Positions 33,498-41,790 of a stretch of 64,000 bases of DNA are shown piece by piece. Source of the DNA: Halobaculum marinum (GTDB taxonomy: Archaea > Halobacteriota > Halobacteria > Halobacteriales > Haloferacaceae). Within the stretch, counting starts at the first letter, position 1. Each line of letters begins with the position of its first letter. The notes under the pieces are model-generated. The model did not search any database and was not told the origin of the DNA. It worked only from the letters and a program-made list of their open reading frames with translations. The stretch is from assembly GCF_029338555.1 (NCBI RefSeq), contig NZ_CP119989.1, positions 1,178,001 through 1,242,000 of the forward strand. Direction: 5' to 3'. The translations under genes were made by a program, and so were the position numbers.

Positions 33498-35267
33498 CTA
33501 CAGGTCGGCCACGCGGTCGGCGACCTCGGCGGCGATTGACTCGCGCACGCGGTGGCTCGCCTCGGCGTCGCTCGTCACCTCGATCACGTGACTCCCCTCG
33601 CTCGCCACGCTCTCGCGGTACAGGTCGCGGAACCCCTCGCGGTCGTCGCCGTCGACGCGAGCGAACGACAGGTCGTACAGGTCCTCGGTCGCCGCGAAGT
33701 CGAGGCCGTGGGGCGTCTTGAACTGGCCCGTGAACGGCGGGTCGAACTGCTCGATGGGGAGCATGTGGAAGATGCCGCCGCCGTCGTTGTTGATCGTGAC
33801 GACCGTCGCGTCCACGTCGCACCGGCCGAGCGCGAGCAGGCCGTTCATGTCGTGGTAGTACGCGAGGTCGCCGGTGACGAGCGTGAGGTCGTCCGTCGTC
33901 GCCGACCCCGCGCCCAGTGCCGTCGAGACGATGCCGTCGATGCCGGAGGCGCCGCGGTTGCCGAGCATCGTGAGCCCCTTCGCGGCGGGTGCGGCGAACC
34001 GGTCGGCGTCGCGCACGGGCATCGAGTTCGAGACGAACACCGTCGACGGCTCCGGCGCCAACTCGGCCACGTCGGCGAGGACGCGCCCCTCGAAGAAGCG
34101 TTCCTCGTCGGCGACGGCGTCCCAGTGGGCGGCCTCCGCGGCCTCCCATCGCTCGCGCCACGCCGCCGAGTCCGTCCCGCCCGGGCCGCCGACGTGTCGC
34201 GACAGCGCGCCACAGAGGCGCGACGGGTCGGCGACGACGAGATCCGTCGCCGTGAACTCCGCCTCGCGCCACCCGCCCGCGGGGTCGACGACGAACTGGC
34301 GGGCGTCGGTGCCGGCGAGGTACTTACGGAGCGGCTTGGAGGTTGGCGAGGCGCCGAAGCGGAGCACCACCTCCGGGTCGGGCCAGTCGTCGGGCGCCCC
34401 GTTCGCGAGGACACCGTCGTAGCCGCCGAGCACCGGCGCGACGCGCGTCGCCGAGCCGAAGCGCAGGCCAGAGAGTGGGTCCGCCAGCAGGGGGAACCCG
34501 GTCGCGTGCGCCAGCGCCGTCACCGCCTGCGGGTCCGGCCCCGGCGGGTCGGCGGGACCGGCGACGATCAGGCCGCGCTCGGCGTCGAGCGCTTCGGCGA
34601 GCCGTTGGAGGTCGCGGTCGTCGGGCATCGGGTGGCCCGCCGTCGTCGAGACGAACGCACCGTCTCGACCCTCCGCCGCGAGCGCGGGGAGGTCCTCGGG
34701 CACGTCGCCTTCGACGACGACCGGCTCCAGCGGCTTGCGGAACGGGACGTTCAGGTGGACCGGCCCGGCGGGCGTCCCCTCGGCTGTCGACACCGCGCGC
34801 GCGAGGTCAGTGCGCAGCGATCGGAGTTTCCGGTCGTCCGCCTCCGGTTCGGGGAGGTCCTTGTACCAGCGCACGGCGTCGCCGTACAGCTTCTCCTGGT
34901 CGACGGTCTGGTTGGCGCCCGAGTCACGCAACTCGGGCGGGCGATCCGCCGTCAACATGAGCATCGGCACGCGCGACTGGGCCGCCTCCATCACCGCCGG
35001 GTGGAAGTTCGCGGCGGCGGTGCCGGAGGTGCACACCAGCGGCGTGACGGTTCCGGTCCGGCGCGCACGCCCGAGCGCGAAGAACGCCGAGGCGCGCTCG
35101 TCGAGGTGGGAGAACACGTGGATGTCGGGGTGGCGGTCGAACGCGACGGTCAGCGGCGTCGAGCGCGACCCGGGCGTGACGCAGACGGCGTCGACGCCGG
35201 CCTCGGCGAGTTCGTCGGCGACGGCGCGGCCCCACAGCACGTTCCGGTTCGGGGCGGGTGCGGTCAT
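33498..35267 (-). CDS. menD: SEPHCHC synthase
   Basis: The 589-residue thiamine-diphosphate enzyme joins 2-oxoglutarate and isochorismate in menaquinone synthesis. Features include the N-terminal CVTPGSRSTPLTVA, GTAAANFHPAVMEA, the ThDP-region GNRGASGIDGIVSTALG and NNDGGGIFHMLP. Length is normal. A TATA-like cgtttatcc at 35290-35298 sits 27 nt before the ATG. menF and menE are absent from the window. Confidence 0.96.
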   Translation of the reverse strand: MTAPAPNRNVLWGRAVADELAEAGVDAVCVTPGSRSTPLTVAFDRHPDIHVFSHLDERASAFFALGRARRTGTVTPLVCTSGTAAANFHPAVMEAAQSRVPMLMLTADRPPELRDSGANQTVDQEKLYGDAVRWYKDLPEPEADDRKLRSLRTDLARAVSTAEGTPAGPVHLNVPFRKPLEPVVVEGDVPEDLPALAAEGRDGAFVSTTAGHPMPDDRDLQRLAEALDAERGLIVAGPADPPGPDPQAVTALAHATGFPLLADPLSGLRFGSATRVAPVLGGYDGVLANGAPDDWPDPEVVLRFGASPTSKPLRKYLAGTDARQFVVDPAGGWREAEFTATDLVVADPSRLCGALSRHVGGPGGTDSAAWRERWEAAEAAHWDAVADEERFFEGRVLADVAELAPEPSTVFVSNSMPVRDADRFAAPAAKGLTMLGNRGASGIDGIVSTALGAGSATTDDLTLVTGDLAYYHDMNGLLALGRCDVDATVVTINNDGGGIFHMLPIEQFDPPFTGQFKTPHGLDFAATEDLYDLSFARVDGDDREGFRDLYRESVASEGSHVIEVTSDAEASHRVRESIAAEVADRVADL

Positions 35268-35287
35268 GGTCCGGCTTCGACCGGCGG

Positions 35288-35299
35288 GCGGATAAACGA
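35288..35299 (-). promoter_or_regulatory. TATA box of menD
   Basis: On the minus strand it reads gtcgtttatc, centred about 27 nt from the menD start at 35267, which implies a leaderless message. Confidence 0.5.
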
Positions 35300-35416
35300 C
35301 GTGTCACGGCGCCGCCGCCGTCACCGGAGTCGCGCTCGCCCGCCCGGGAGAACCTGTCGCCAGCCGAGACGTATCTCGCACGCAGACACTTGCCGGTCGC
35401 TCGTGTGGGCACAGGT

Positions 35417-35701
35417 ATGCGGCTCACCGAAGCACGGGCGGCGTTCGACCGACGGATCGCGTTCCCCGCCGACCGCGACGCGGTGCTGGAAGCGGTGGGC
35501 GACGAGCGACTGGAGGCGCCGAACGGCGACGACACCACTGTCGCGGCGGTGTTGGAGCGAGCGGACGCGACGGCGTTCGACTCGGCCGACGAGTTGTACG
35601 ACACGCTCCTCGGGTTCGTCGGCGACGCCTTCGTCGGGCGGAAGTTCTACGACGACCGCGGCGACCAGACCGCCGTCGACACCGAACAGCAGTCGTTCTG
35701 A
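35417..35701 (+). CDS. DUF5789 family small protein
   Basis: A 94-residue acidic soluble protein that begins MRLTEARAAFDRRIAFPADRD and ends with FVGRKFYDDRGDQ, the conserved blocks of haloarchaeal DUF5789 proteins. Its function is unknown. It diverges from menD (149 nt) and its stop is 4 nt from the convergent CoA-binding gene. ATG 35417 follows a long in-frame open stretch that is Arg-rich and not coding. Confidence 0.85.
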   Translation: MRLTEARAAFDRRIAFPADRDAVLEAVGDERLEAPNGDDTTVAAVLERADATAFDSADELYDTLLGFVGDAFVGRKFYDDRGDQTAVDTEQQSF

Positions 35702-35705
35702 GCGC

Positions 35706-36128
35706 CTACTCCTGCAGGCGGCCGTGTTCAACTTTCATGCACCGGTCCTGCGTCGTCTGCAGGCCGGCGGCCTCGGCGCGGGCCAGCGCCTCGTCGTCGG
35801 TGATCCCGAGTTGGAGCCACACGCCCTCGACGTCGCCGCGCTCCTCGTGGCGCGCGAGCACCCCGTCGACGATGTCGGCGACCTCCTCGCTCGGGCGGAA
35901 CACGTCGACGAGTCCGATCTCCTCCTCGACGTCCGCGAGGGAGTCGTACGCCTCGCGCCCGAGGATCTCGTCTGCGTACGGGTTCACCGGGATCACCTCG
36001 TAGCCGTGCTTCTGGAGGTACGCCGGGATGTCGTGGGCGGCCTTGCCGGGTGTGCTCGAACAGCCGACGACCGCGACCGGGTCCATCGAGAGCAGTTCGC
36101 GCAGCCCGTCGTCGTCGGTGACTGGCAT
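35706..36128 (-). CDS. CoA-binding domain protein (YccU-like)
   Basis: The 140-residue Rossmann-type protein is a stand-alone CoA_binding_2 domain. Typical segments are VAVVGCSSTPGKAAHDIP, VIPVNPYADEILG and VWLQLGITDDEALARAEAAGL, ending in DRCMKVEH. It binds CoA or a nucleotide and may sense acyl-CoA state; no enzyme activity is known for single-domain members. Confidence 0.92.
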   Translation of the reverse strand: MPVTDDDGLRELLSMDPVAVVGCSSTPGKAAHDIPAYLQKHGYEVIPVNPYADEILGREAYDSLADVEEEIGLVDVFRPSEEVADIVDGVLARHEERGDVEGVWLQLGITDDEALARAEAAGLQTTQDRCMKVEHGRLQE

Positions 36129-36204
36129 GATCGAGACTCAGTCGTGTCGGGTGAAAAGGGTTCGTGCGTCGTCGCCGACCGCACCGGGTGCGCCGGGTGT
36201 CTTC

Positions 36205-36813
36205 CTACGCGTTCGCCAGTCGCACCGTCGGCTCCGCCTCCTCGCTGGTCTCGACGATGCCGTCGAACAGCTGTTTCAGCGTGTTCATCGTCTGGTCGTC
36301 GTGGGCCGTCGAGTCGATGCAGTACAGGCCGAGGCCGTCGACGCTCTGGATCCGCCCGGTGAACACGTGGAGGAACCGGAACACGGTCTGCAGATCCGAG
36401 TACATGAGGAGGGTGGACAGCGAGTGGACCATCACGCGGTTCTTCCGGATACCGCGGTCCTTGTAGAACGCTTCCAGGAACTCCGAGAGCTTGATCCCGA
36501 TGCCGGTCATGTCGACCGGGGAAGAAGTGTACTTGATGCGGTCGCTGTCGCGCACGTCGCCGACGCCCTGCTGGCGCGTGACCGTGTCGACGACCGCGAC
36601 CGGGCGCCCCTCGTACGGTTCGCGCTTCTCGAACTGCGAGAGGAGGCGGTCGGCGGAGTCCTTCGTCGTCACCATGATCGACCCCTCGCCGTTGCGGGTG
36701 CCCTCTGCGAGCACGTCCAACGCGAGTTCGCGCTTGCCGCTCAGCGGCGGGCCGGTGACCAGCACGTTCGAGCCGGGGTCGATCTCGGTTCCGAGCGACT
36801 CGACCTCGTACAT
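36205..36813 (-). CDS. RAD55/RecA-superfamily ATPase (HTR-like)
   Basis: The 202-residue protein has Walker A GPPLSGKR (residues 21-28). A Walker B-like strand lies near GLGLYCIDST and a second Asp-containing strand near RVMVHSLSTLL. It resembles KaiC/RAD55-type haloarchaeal ATPases linked to signal transduction or gene regulation rather than recombination. The start at 36813 is fused by TGATG to an upstream 26-codon frame, which supports translational coupling. Confidence 0.82.
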   Translation of the reverse strand: MYEVESLGTEIDPGSNVLVTGPPLSGKRELALDVLAEGTRNGEGSIMVTTKDSADRLLSQFEKREPYEGRPVAVVDTVTRQQGVGDVRDSDRIKYTSSPVDMTGIGIKLSEFLEAFYKDRGIRKNRVMVHSLSTLLMYSDLQTVFRFLHVFTGRIQSVDGLGLYCIDSTAHDDQTMNTLKQLFDGIVETSEEAEPTVRLANA

Positions 36814-36893
36814 CACAGTTCCTCCGCGGGGGTCTCGACGCGGACGGCGCGCTCTCGCGGGCTCGTCGTTCGCTCCGTCGCGCCGGGAGTCAT
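36813..36893 (-). CDS. possible 26-aa leader ORF coupled to the RAD55-like ATPase
   Basis: The frame starts MTPGATERTT and ends PAEEL, with its TGA overlapping the ATPase ATG (TGATG). A TATA-like block (minus strand gaataatacc, 36921-36930) sits about 30 nt upstream of this ATG. The transcript may therefore start at the mini-ORF and reach the ATPase only by termination-reinitiation. Evidence is positional only. Confidence 0.4.
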   Translation of the reverse strand: MTPGATERTTSPRERAVRVETPAEEL

Positions 36894-36991
36894 CCAACTA
36901 CACGTCTCTTGCTGTGAGCCGGTATTATTCTTTATGATTGGAATGACGACGCGACGACGAGACTCGGACACCAGACGGGGCGCGATCCCGG

Positions 36992-37837
36992 TCATGCGAT
37001 CACCGTCGCGGCGCGTCCGGCGACGAACGCCGCCGCCGCGAGGAACGTCCCGCGTTTGATCCACGTCTGTGCCGTCGAGGGGTCGCGAAAGCCCCACGCC
37101 GTCGCACCGAGCATCGTCGCGTCCGCCGGCACGACGAGCGCGAGGTACGCGAGCCCGAAGGTCCCGCCGACCACCGGCAGCACGCTCCCCACCGTCGCCG
37201 CCGCCATCACGACCGTCGCCAGCGTCAGTGCCGCCCGCTCACCCACGACGATCGGGAGCGTCCGCAGCCCCTCCTCGCGGTCGCCGGCGACGTCCTCGAC
37301 GTCTTTCACCACCTCGCGCGCGAACGTCGCCGTCGCCGCGAGCCCGAACAGCGTCCACGTCGGCGGTGCAATCGGACCGACCGCCGCCGCGCCGAACAAG
37401 AACGTCGACCCCGTGAGGTACGCCACGACGACGTTGCCGACCGCCGGGAGCCCCTTGAACAACTGCGTGTACGCCAGCAGGGCCAGGAGATTCGCGACGG
37501 CGATTCCCAGCGCCAGCGGCGGGAGCGACACCGCCGCGACGACGGCCACGAGGAACAGCGCCGCCGCGTACGCCGCCGCCGCGCGCGCCGACACGCGACC
37601 GCTCGGGATCGGCCGGTCGGGCCGGTTCACGGCGTCGATGTCGCGGTCGAAATAGTCGTTGACCGCGTTGCCGGCGGCGGTCGCCGCCACGGTCGCGACG
37701 ACCGCCAGCGCGACCGCTCCCGCCGAGGTGAGCCCACCCGCGACGAACGCTCCGACGAACGTCAACACGCCCGCCGCCACCGCGTTGCCGGCCCGGGCGA
37801 GGTCGAGGTAGCCGCCGAGCGTCCGTGTCGCTGCCAT
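36992..37837 (-). CDS. geranylgeranylglycerol-phosphate geranylgeranyltransferase (DGGGP synthase)
   Basis: The 281-residue UbiA-family membrane enzyme has the first Asp motif NDYFDRDIDAVNRPDRPIPSG and the second KDVEDVAGDREEG. It adds the second C20 chain during archaeol lipid synthesis. The NRPDRPIPSG extension and the KDVED motif separate it from MenA at 30864. The start at 37837 (MAATRTLGGYLDLARAGN) has a TATA-like cctttatctt 28 nt upstream, so the mRNA is probably leaderless. Confidence 0.92.
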   Translation of the reverse strand: MAATRTLGGYLDLARAGNAVAAGVLTFVGAFVAGGLTSAGAVALAVVATVAATAAGNAVNDYFDRDIDAVNRPDRPIPSGRVSARAAAAYAAALFLVAVVAAVSLPPLALGIAVANLLALLAYTQLFKGLPAVGNVVVAYLTGSTFLFGAAAVGPIAPPTWTLFGLAATATFAREVVKDVEDVAGDREEGLRTLPIVVGERAALTLATVVMAAATVGSVLPVVGGTFGLAYLALVVPADATMLGATAWGFRDPSTAQTWIKRGTFLAAAAFVAGRAATVIA

Positions 37838-38162
37838 CGTTCCCGGCCACCGGCCGACCGAAGATAAAGGGCGCGGGACGGCGGCGGCGCTCGCGGTCTG
37901 TGAGAGATTGCCCGGGCGGGGTGACGCCCGAGCGCCCCGGTGCCACTTGTCCGCCGGTGGATCTGCGACCACGCGGCCAGCCCGACACCGGGACCCAACC
38001 CAACATGGAACCAACGCCCGACCGACTGCCCGCCACCACCCCGACCGTCTATGGCCGTCGTCGCCAATATCGGAAAATCAAGAATGGTATATATATCTTC
38101 GCGTCGCGATCGGCGGATCGAAACGCGGGACTTATGCCCGGGAGTCGGGTACGGTGTGGCGA
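37838..38162. other. 325-nt intergenic region with divergent promoters
   Basis: The region contains the DGGGP synthase TATA box (minus strand, 37860-37872) and the tRNA-Arg promoter (38086-38098). No protein gene is supported in between; the open frames there are short and compositionally random. Confidence 0.6.
38086..38098 (+). promoter_or_regulatory. TATA box of the tRNA-Arg gene
   Basis: The run ggtatatatatc is the most AT-rich block in the area and lies about 70 nt before the mature tRNA 5' end. Transcription would start near 38120, leaving a leader of about 40 nt to be removed by RNase P. Confidence 0.6.
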
Positions 38163-38237
38163 GGGCGCTTAGCTCAGTCTGGACAGAGTGCTTGGCTTCG
38201 GACCAAGTTGCCGCGGGTTCAAATCCTGCAGCGCCCA
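38163..38237 (+). tRNA. tRNA-Arg (anticodon TCG)
   Basis: A full cloverleaf folds by eye: acceptor gggcgct pairs with agcgccc at the 3' end, D-stem gctc/gagt, anticodon stem cttgg/ccaag with loop cttcgga (anticodon tcg), and T-stem gcggg/cctgc with loop ttcaaat. The discriminator is A and CCA is not encoded. There is no intron. Confidence 0.95.
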
Positions 38238-38768
38238 TCGCTTCTCGAACGGTTCGAATCCGATAGACGTGGGTAGGCTGATTATCCGTATACTGTGGCT
38301 GCTGAGTGTGAGTTCGTTCGTCTATCGAACGATTCCGAATGTGCGTGCTTCCCGCTGGGGTTCGCGCATATGTAAACGGGGGTGCAAACGCCGTAATCAT
38401 CGACTCGTTGGATGTGGCAGCGTACACTCACTGATTGCTCTCACCGTTCGCGCGTAGGTGTCTACGAGTGAGGCGACGCGGCTCTGTTGAACTCTTCAGT
38501 GGGTTATCCGTTCGCCCGGGAGTTTGACCAGATGCGGTCCCCGGCGAAGTCGCGGTTACTCCGGTTCGTCGAGTAGGCAGTCCACTTGGCTCAAGGGGGT
38601 GTCGCCCGCAATTCCTCGAAGTTCTCAAAACGACACTACACACTCCACCAGCACATCGTTCTCCTCTGTCTCAGCGTTTGGAAGAACACGACATACCGAG
38701 ATTCCCCGTATTCGGAGCGTCAGCGATCTGGACGAACCCCCGTCACTACGGAACCGAGGCCGATCCGG
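38238..38768. other. tRNA-flanking region with insertion-sequence debris
   Basis: About 530 nt downstream of tRNA-Arg lack an intact gene. Local AT content is raised (for example 38280-38460). An IS-end-like word, ggctctgttgaa, lies at 38480-38491. A broken transposase N-terminus follows from 38532. The rest shows no recognisable coding signal. Confidence 0.6.
38532..38760 (+). pseudogene. decayed transposase N-terminal fragment (haloarchaeal IS, probably IS5-type)
   Basis: The frame reads MRSPAKSRLLRFVE, then a TAG at 38574-38576, then continues as VARNSSKFSKRHYTLHQHIVLLCL and KNTTYRD. It shifts frame to give EIPRIRSVSDLDEPPS. These blocks are, from memory, the N-terminus of common haloarchaeal IS transposases. 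The nonsense codon, a short deletion/frameshift and the loss of everything after PPS show that it is dead. It lies next to a tRNA and at the edge of the glycosyltransferase region. Confidence 0.75.
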
Positions 38769-39710
38769 TCACGGCTGCGGACGCACTCTGAGCCAGATCT
38801 GGATGCGGCGGAACGGCGACTCCGATCCGCGCTCGTAGAGGCGGTAGGTCAATCGAAGACGTTCGCCGACCATCTGTGGCTGGATGGTGTGGCGTCTAAC
38901 AACGGTTTTCCCCGATGCCACGGAGACCTCGAACGACCCTAGCTGTCGTGACTCCGTGACGGTCGCTGTCTCGCTGTCGACCGAGACGCGTTCGAGCGAG
39001 GCGACGACGGAGCCGTCGAACCCGTTCAGCCGAGTCGTGCCGACGCCGATTCCCACTGTTGCCCGCTCACCGACGGTCAGGTTCCTCGGATAGTTGCCGG
39101 CGACCAACTCTCCGGATTCGGTTTCTCCGAGGATGTAGAACTCGGTGGCCGTTCCGGAAGATGTCGTATCCGCGACGACGACCGCGACGCCACCAACCGC
39201 CACAGCGACGACGAGCAGCGTCAGGACGACGCCAACCGGACCGTCACCGGCGACCGCAGTGTGAGCCCGATCTCGAACCGCCGAGACGCTCGCTCCTGCG
39301 CGGGCATCGGGACTGACCTGTCGCCGCCGGTACCACGCAACCACCGCCGCAGCCAGCGTCAACGCCGCCAGCAGCCCGACGACAGCTTCCCGCTGAAATC
39401 CCCAGACGGTGAACTCGAGCGCGACGCCGACGACGGTGACCGCCATGACGCTCCCGGCGACACTCAACACCAAGCGCGACAGCCAGCCTCCCCCCTCAGC
39501 CGGCTTCGTCTCGTCCGCTCGCGGGAACACGGCGGAGACGAGCGCGTACCCGGGAACCAACAGAACGAACGGGAGGCCGACTACGAGAGCGAGCGGCCGC
39601 CACTCACCAAGCGGCGTGAACACGACGGCGAGTGCCACTGCGACTCCCGCGCCGACCGCGAGCAAGTCCGCCGGTGGCACCGCGCTCTCATCGTCCCCGG
39701 CAACTGGCAT
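38769..39710 (-). CDS. DUF1616 membrane protein
   Basis: The 313-residue protein has an N-terminal block of four helices (about 13-31, 35-60, 78-102 and 104-125) with LPFVLLVPGYALVSAVFP, the DUF1616 signature. A further helix (about 158-180) and an external beta-sandwich follow (about 185-313; EFYILGETESGELVAGNYP). Such proteins recur in archaeal surface-glycan loci. The C-terminal codons abut the transposase relic. A TATA-like ggtttaatc is centred 28 nt before the start, suggesting a leaderless mRNA. Confidence 0.88.
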   Translation of the reverse strand: MPVAGDDESAVPPADLLAVGAGVAVALAVVFTPLGEWRPLALVVGLPFVLLVPGYALVSAVFPRADETKPAEGGGWLSRLVLSVAGSVMAVTVVGVALEFTVWGFQREAVVGLLAALTLAAAVVAWYRRRQVSPDARAGASVSAVRDRAHTAVAGDGPVGVVLTLLVVAVAVGGVAVVVADTTSSGTATEFYILGETESGELVAGNYPRNLTVGERATVGIGVGTTRLNGFDGSVVASLERVSVDSETATVTESRQLGSFEVSVASGKTVVRRHTIQPQMVGERLRLTYRLYERGSESPFRRIQIWLRVRPQP

Positions 39711-39731
39711 AGCGGCTTCTCAGAGGGCGGA

Positions 39732-39743
39732 TGATTAAACCAC
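39732..39743 (-). promoter_or_regulatory. TATA box of the DUF1616 gene
   Basis: The minus strand reads ggtttaatca about 27 nt upstream of the ATG at 39710, the usual leaderless spacing. The opposite-strand glycosyltransferase promoter lies about 140 nt further on. Confidence 0.5.
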
Positions 39744-39919
39744 GCGGATACGGACGGCCCCTGCAGTGGACATCATAACCGGTGTCAACTGGAGCGGCAC
39801 TTGTACTGGCACCTTCGGCTCCCGAGTCAGCGTGAACGCGACATACTCGTATCTCGGTACGATACCGTTCTATTCAATATCTATTTACGTCGAATCGACC
39901 TACAAGGAGTAGACATCCG

Positions 39920-41728
39920 TTGGAAGGAGGCCGATTATTGACAATCTCTAATACTATCGTCGAAGAAGGGCAGTCGACCCTGCCAGTGTCTCGGACTGTC
40001 GTCGAACTCGGCGACGACAGCCGACTGGTCATCGTCTCGGTCGGGGCGTCGGCTCCTGACCCGGTCCGAGTCGTGTTCGAACAGCCCATCCCGTCGTCAC
40101 ACACACTCCAAGTCGGACCTGTTCGGCAGCCGGACGAGTACACCGACGGAACGGTGACGGTGACGTACACCGTCGGACCGCGGGCCGAGGCACGGTTCGG
40201 CTTCCGCGTCCACGGGCCCGCCGACACGAGTCTGCCTGAGCCGACGGCCGAGGTCACACCTATCGACGGCGACGCTGCCGACGGCGAGTCTGTCACGGTC
40301 GAGTGGACCGGGACCGACGGGACCACGAGACCGCTCGCGATGTCGACCGAGACGGTGTCCGCGACGGACACGACGACCCTCCCGACGGTCACGACGCCGG
40401 TGGCGCCGACGACGTACGCGCTCGCCGACGTCGCTATCGGTGCCGTTCTCACGGCGAGCAATCAGGACGCCGTCGTTCGGACCGTCCTCCGAGCGAGTCG
40501 CCGCGGTCACACCGCGGTCGTCACTACTCGGGGTATCGACGATCCGGAGGACACGGAGACGCTGGACATCCTGAAGACACTCGGGGCGATCGTCGTGTCA
40601 CCACCCTCCGGGGACGTCTCGACGACACAACTCCACCGAGTACTGTCAGAGGCCGCCAGGGAACTGGGGCTCCCGGGTATCGTGTTGCAGACGCGAGAGT
40701 GCCCCCGTATCGACTACGAACGGACGGCGATGGCGTTCGAACACGCCGACTACGAGGTCGTCGCGATCCCCGAGTGCTGGAACCAGTCCTCCGACACGCC
40801 GACTGTGATCGTCGGGATCCCGGCGTACAACGCCGCCGACAGCATCGGCCCGGTGGTCGAGAGCGCGCTCCCGTACGCAGACGAGGTCGTCGTCGTCGAC
40901 GACGGGAGTCGGGACGAGACGGCCGAACGCGCGCGGGCGGCCGGCGCGACGGTGGTCGTTCACGAGCGAAATCGCGGGTACGGCGGTGCACTCAAGACCC
41001 TCTTCAGGGAAGGTGCACAGCGCGATTCGGCCCATCTCGTCGTCATCGACGCCGACGGGCAACACGACCCGGCGGATATCCCCCTCCTCGTCGAAACACA
41101 GCGGCGCGACGGGACCGATATCGTCATCGGGAGCCGATACGTCGGCAAGCGGACGACGCGTATCCCGTTCGTGCGCGCTATCGGGTTGGGTGTTATCAAC
41201 AACCTCACGAACGCCAGTCTCGGGAAACTGCGTCCGAGCGGGTTCATTCGGGACACCCAGAGCGGCTATCGCGCCTACAGTCGCGCCGCGACGCGCTCGC
41301 TCGCGTCGGATCGGGCGATCGGGAACAACATGGGTGCGAGCACCGACATCCTCTATCACGCACACCGGAATCGGTTCAGTATCGCCGAGATCGAGACGAC
41401 GATCTCGTACGAGGTCGCCAACGCCAGTTCCCAGGGCTCGTTCTCCCACGGGCTGGACCTCCTTCGGAACATCCTCTGGACCGTGGAGTACGGCCGACCG
41501 ATGCTCGTTCTTGGGGCACCCGGCGCCGTGACCTGGCTGGTGGGAATCGCTTCCGTGACGTGGCTGTTCGTCCAGTACGTGGAGACCGGGGCGCTGTCCT
41601 TCTTCCCGCTCGTGGGCGCCGTCGCGTGTACGCTCGGCGGTCTCTTGGTGTGTATTATGGCGCTGATGATGCACGTGCTGAACGGCCACCCGACAATGAA
41701 ACGACTGAACACGGATGAACCCCGCTGA
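39920..41728 (+). CDS. GT2 glycosyltransferase with an extra N-terminal two-part module
   Basis: The 602-residue protein has a beta-rich N-terminal domain (about 8-110) and a Thr-rich linker. An alpha/beta segment follows (about 165-285; ADVAIGAVLTASNQDAVVRTVLRA, LKTLGAIVVSPPSGD). The GT2 domain spans about 293-500 (VGIPAYNAADSI, EVVVVDDGS, VIDADGQHDP with the DxD motif, IGSRY). Two membrane helices (about 530-580) close it. The GT2 part resembles dolichyl-phosphate sugar synthases. The start is uncertain: TTG at 39920, or TTG at 39938 with ggaaggagg about 8 nt upstream. Confidence 0.9.
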   Translation: MEGGRLLTISNTIVEEGQSTLPVSRTVVELGDDSRLVIVSVGASAPDPVRVVFEQPIPSSHTLQVGPVRQPDEYTDGTVTVTYTVGPRAEARFGFRVHGPADTSLPEPTAEVTPIDGDAADGESVTVEWTGTDGTTRPLAMSTETVSATDTTTLPTVTTPVAPTTYALADVAIGAVLTASNQDAVVRTVLRASRRGHTAVVTTRGIDDPEDTETLDILKTLGAIVVSPPSGDVSTTQLHRVLSEAARELGLPGIVLQTRECPRIDYERTAMAFEHADYEVVAIPECWNQSSDTPTVIVGIPAYNAADSIGPVVESALPYADEVVVVDDGSRDETAERARAAGATVVVHERNRGYGGALKTLFREGAQRDSAHLVVIDADGQHDPADIPLLVETQRRDGTDIVIGSRYVGKRTTRIPFVRAIGLGVINNLTNASLGKLRPSGFIRDTQSGYRAYSRAATRSLASDRAIGNNMGASTDILYHAHRNRFSIAEIETTISYEVANASSQGSFSHGLDLLRNILWTVEYGRPMLVLGAPGAVTWLVGIASVTWLFVQYVETGALSFFPLVGAVACTLGGLLVCIMALMMHVLNGHPTMKRLNTDEPR

Positions 41729-41790
41729 TCTCTCGGAACACACAACGATAGTATGACAACAGTATCCAGTCGCTCGGTCGGTGGTCGGGG

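Noticed and set aside
33552-36362. 936-codon plus-strand frame over menD
   Set aside because: Pure antisense shadow of menD and the CoA-binding gene, Arg-rich with no domain.
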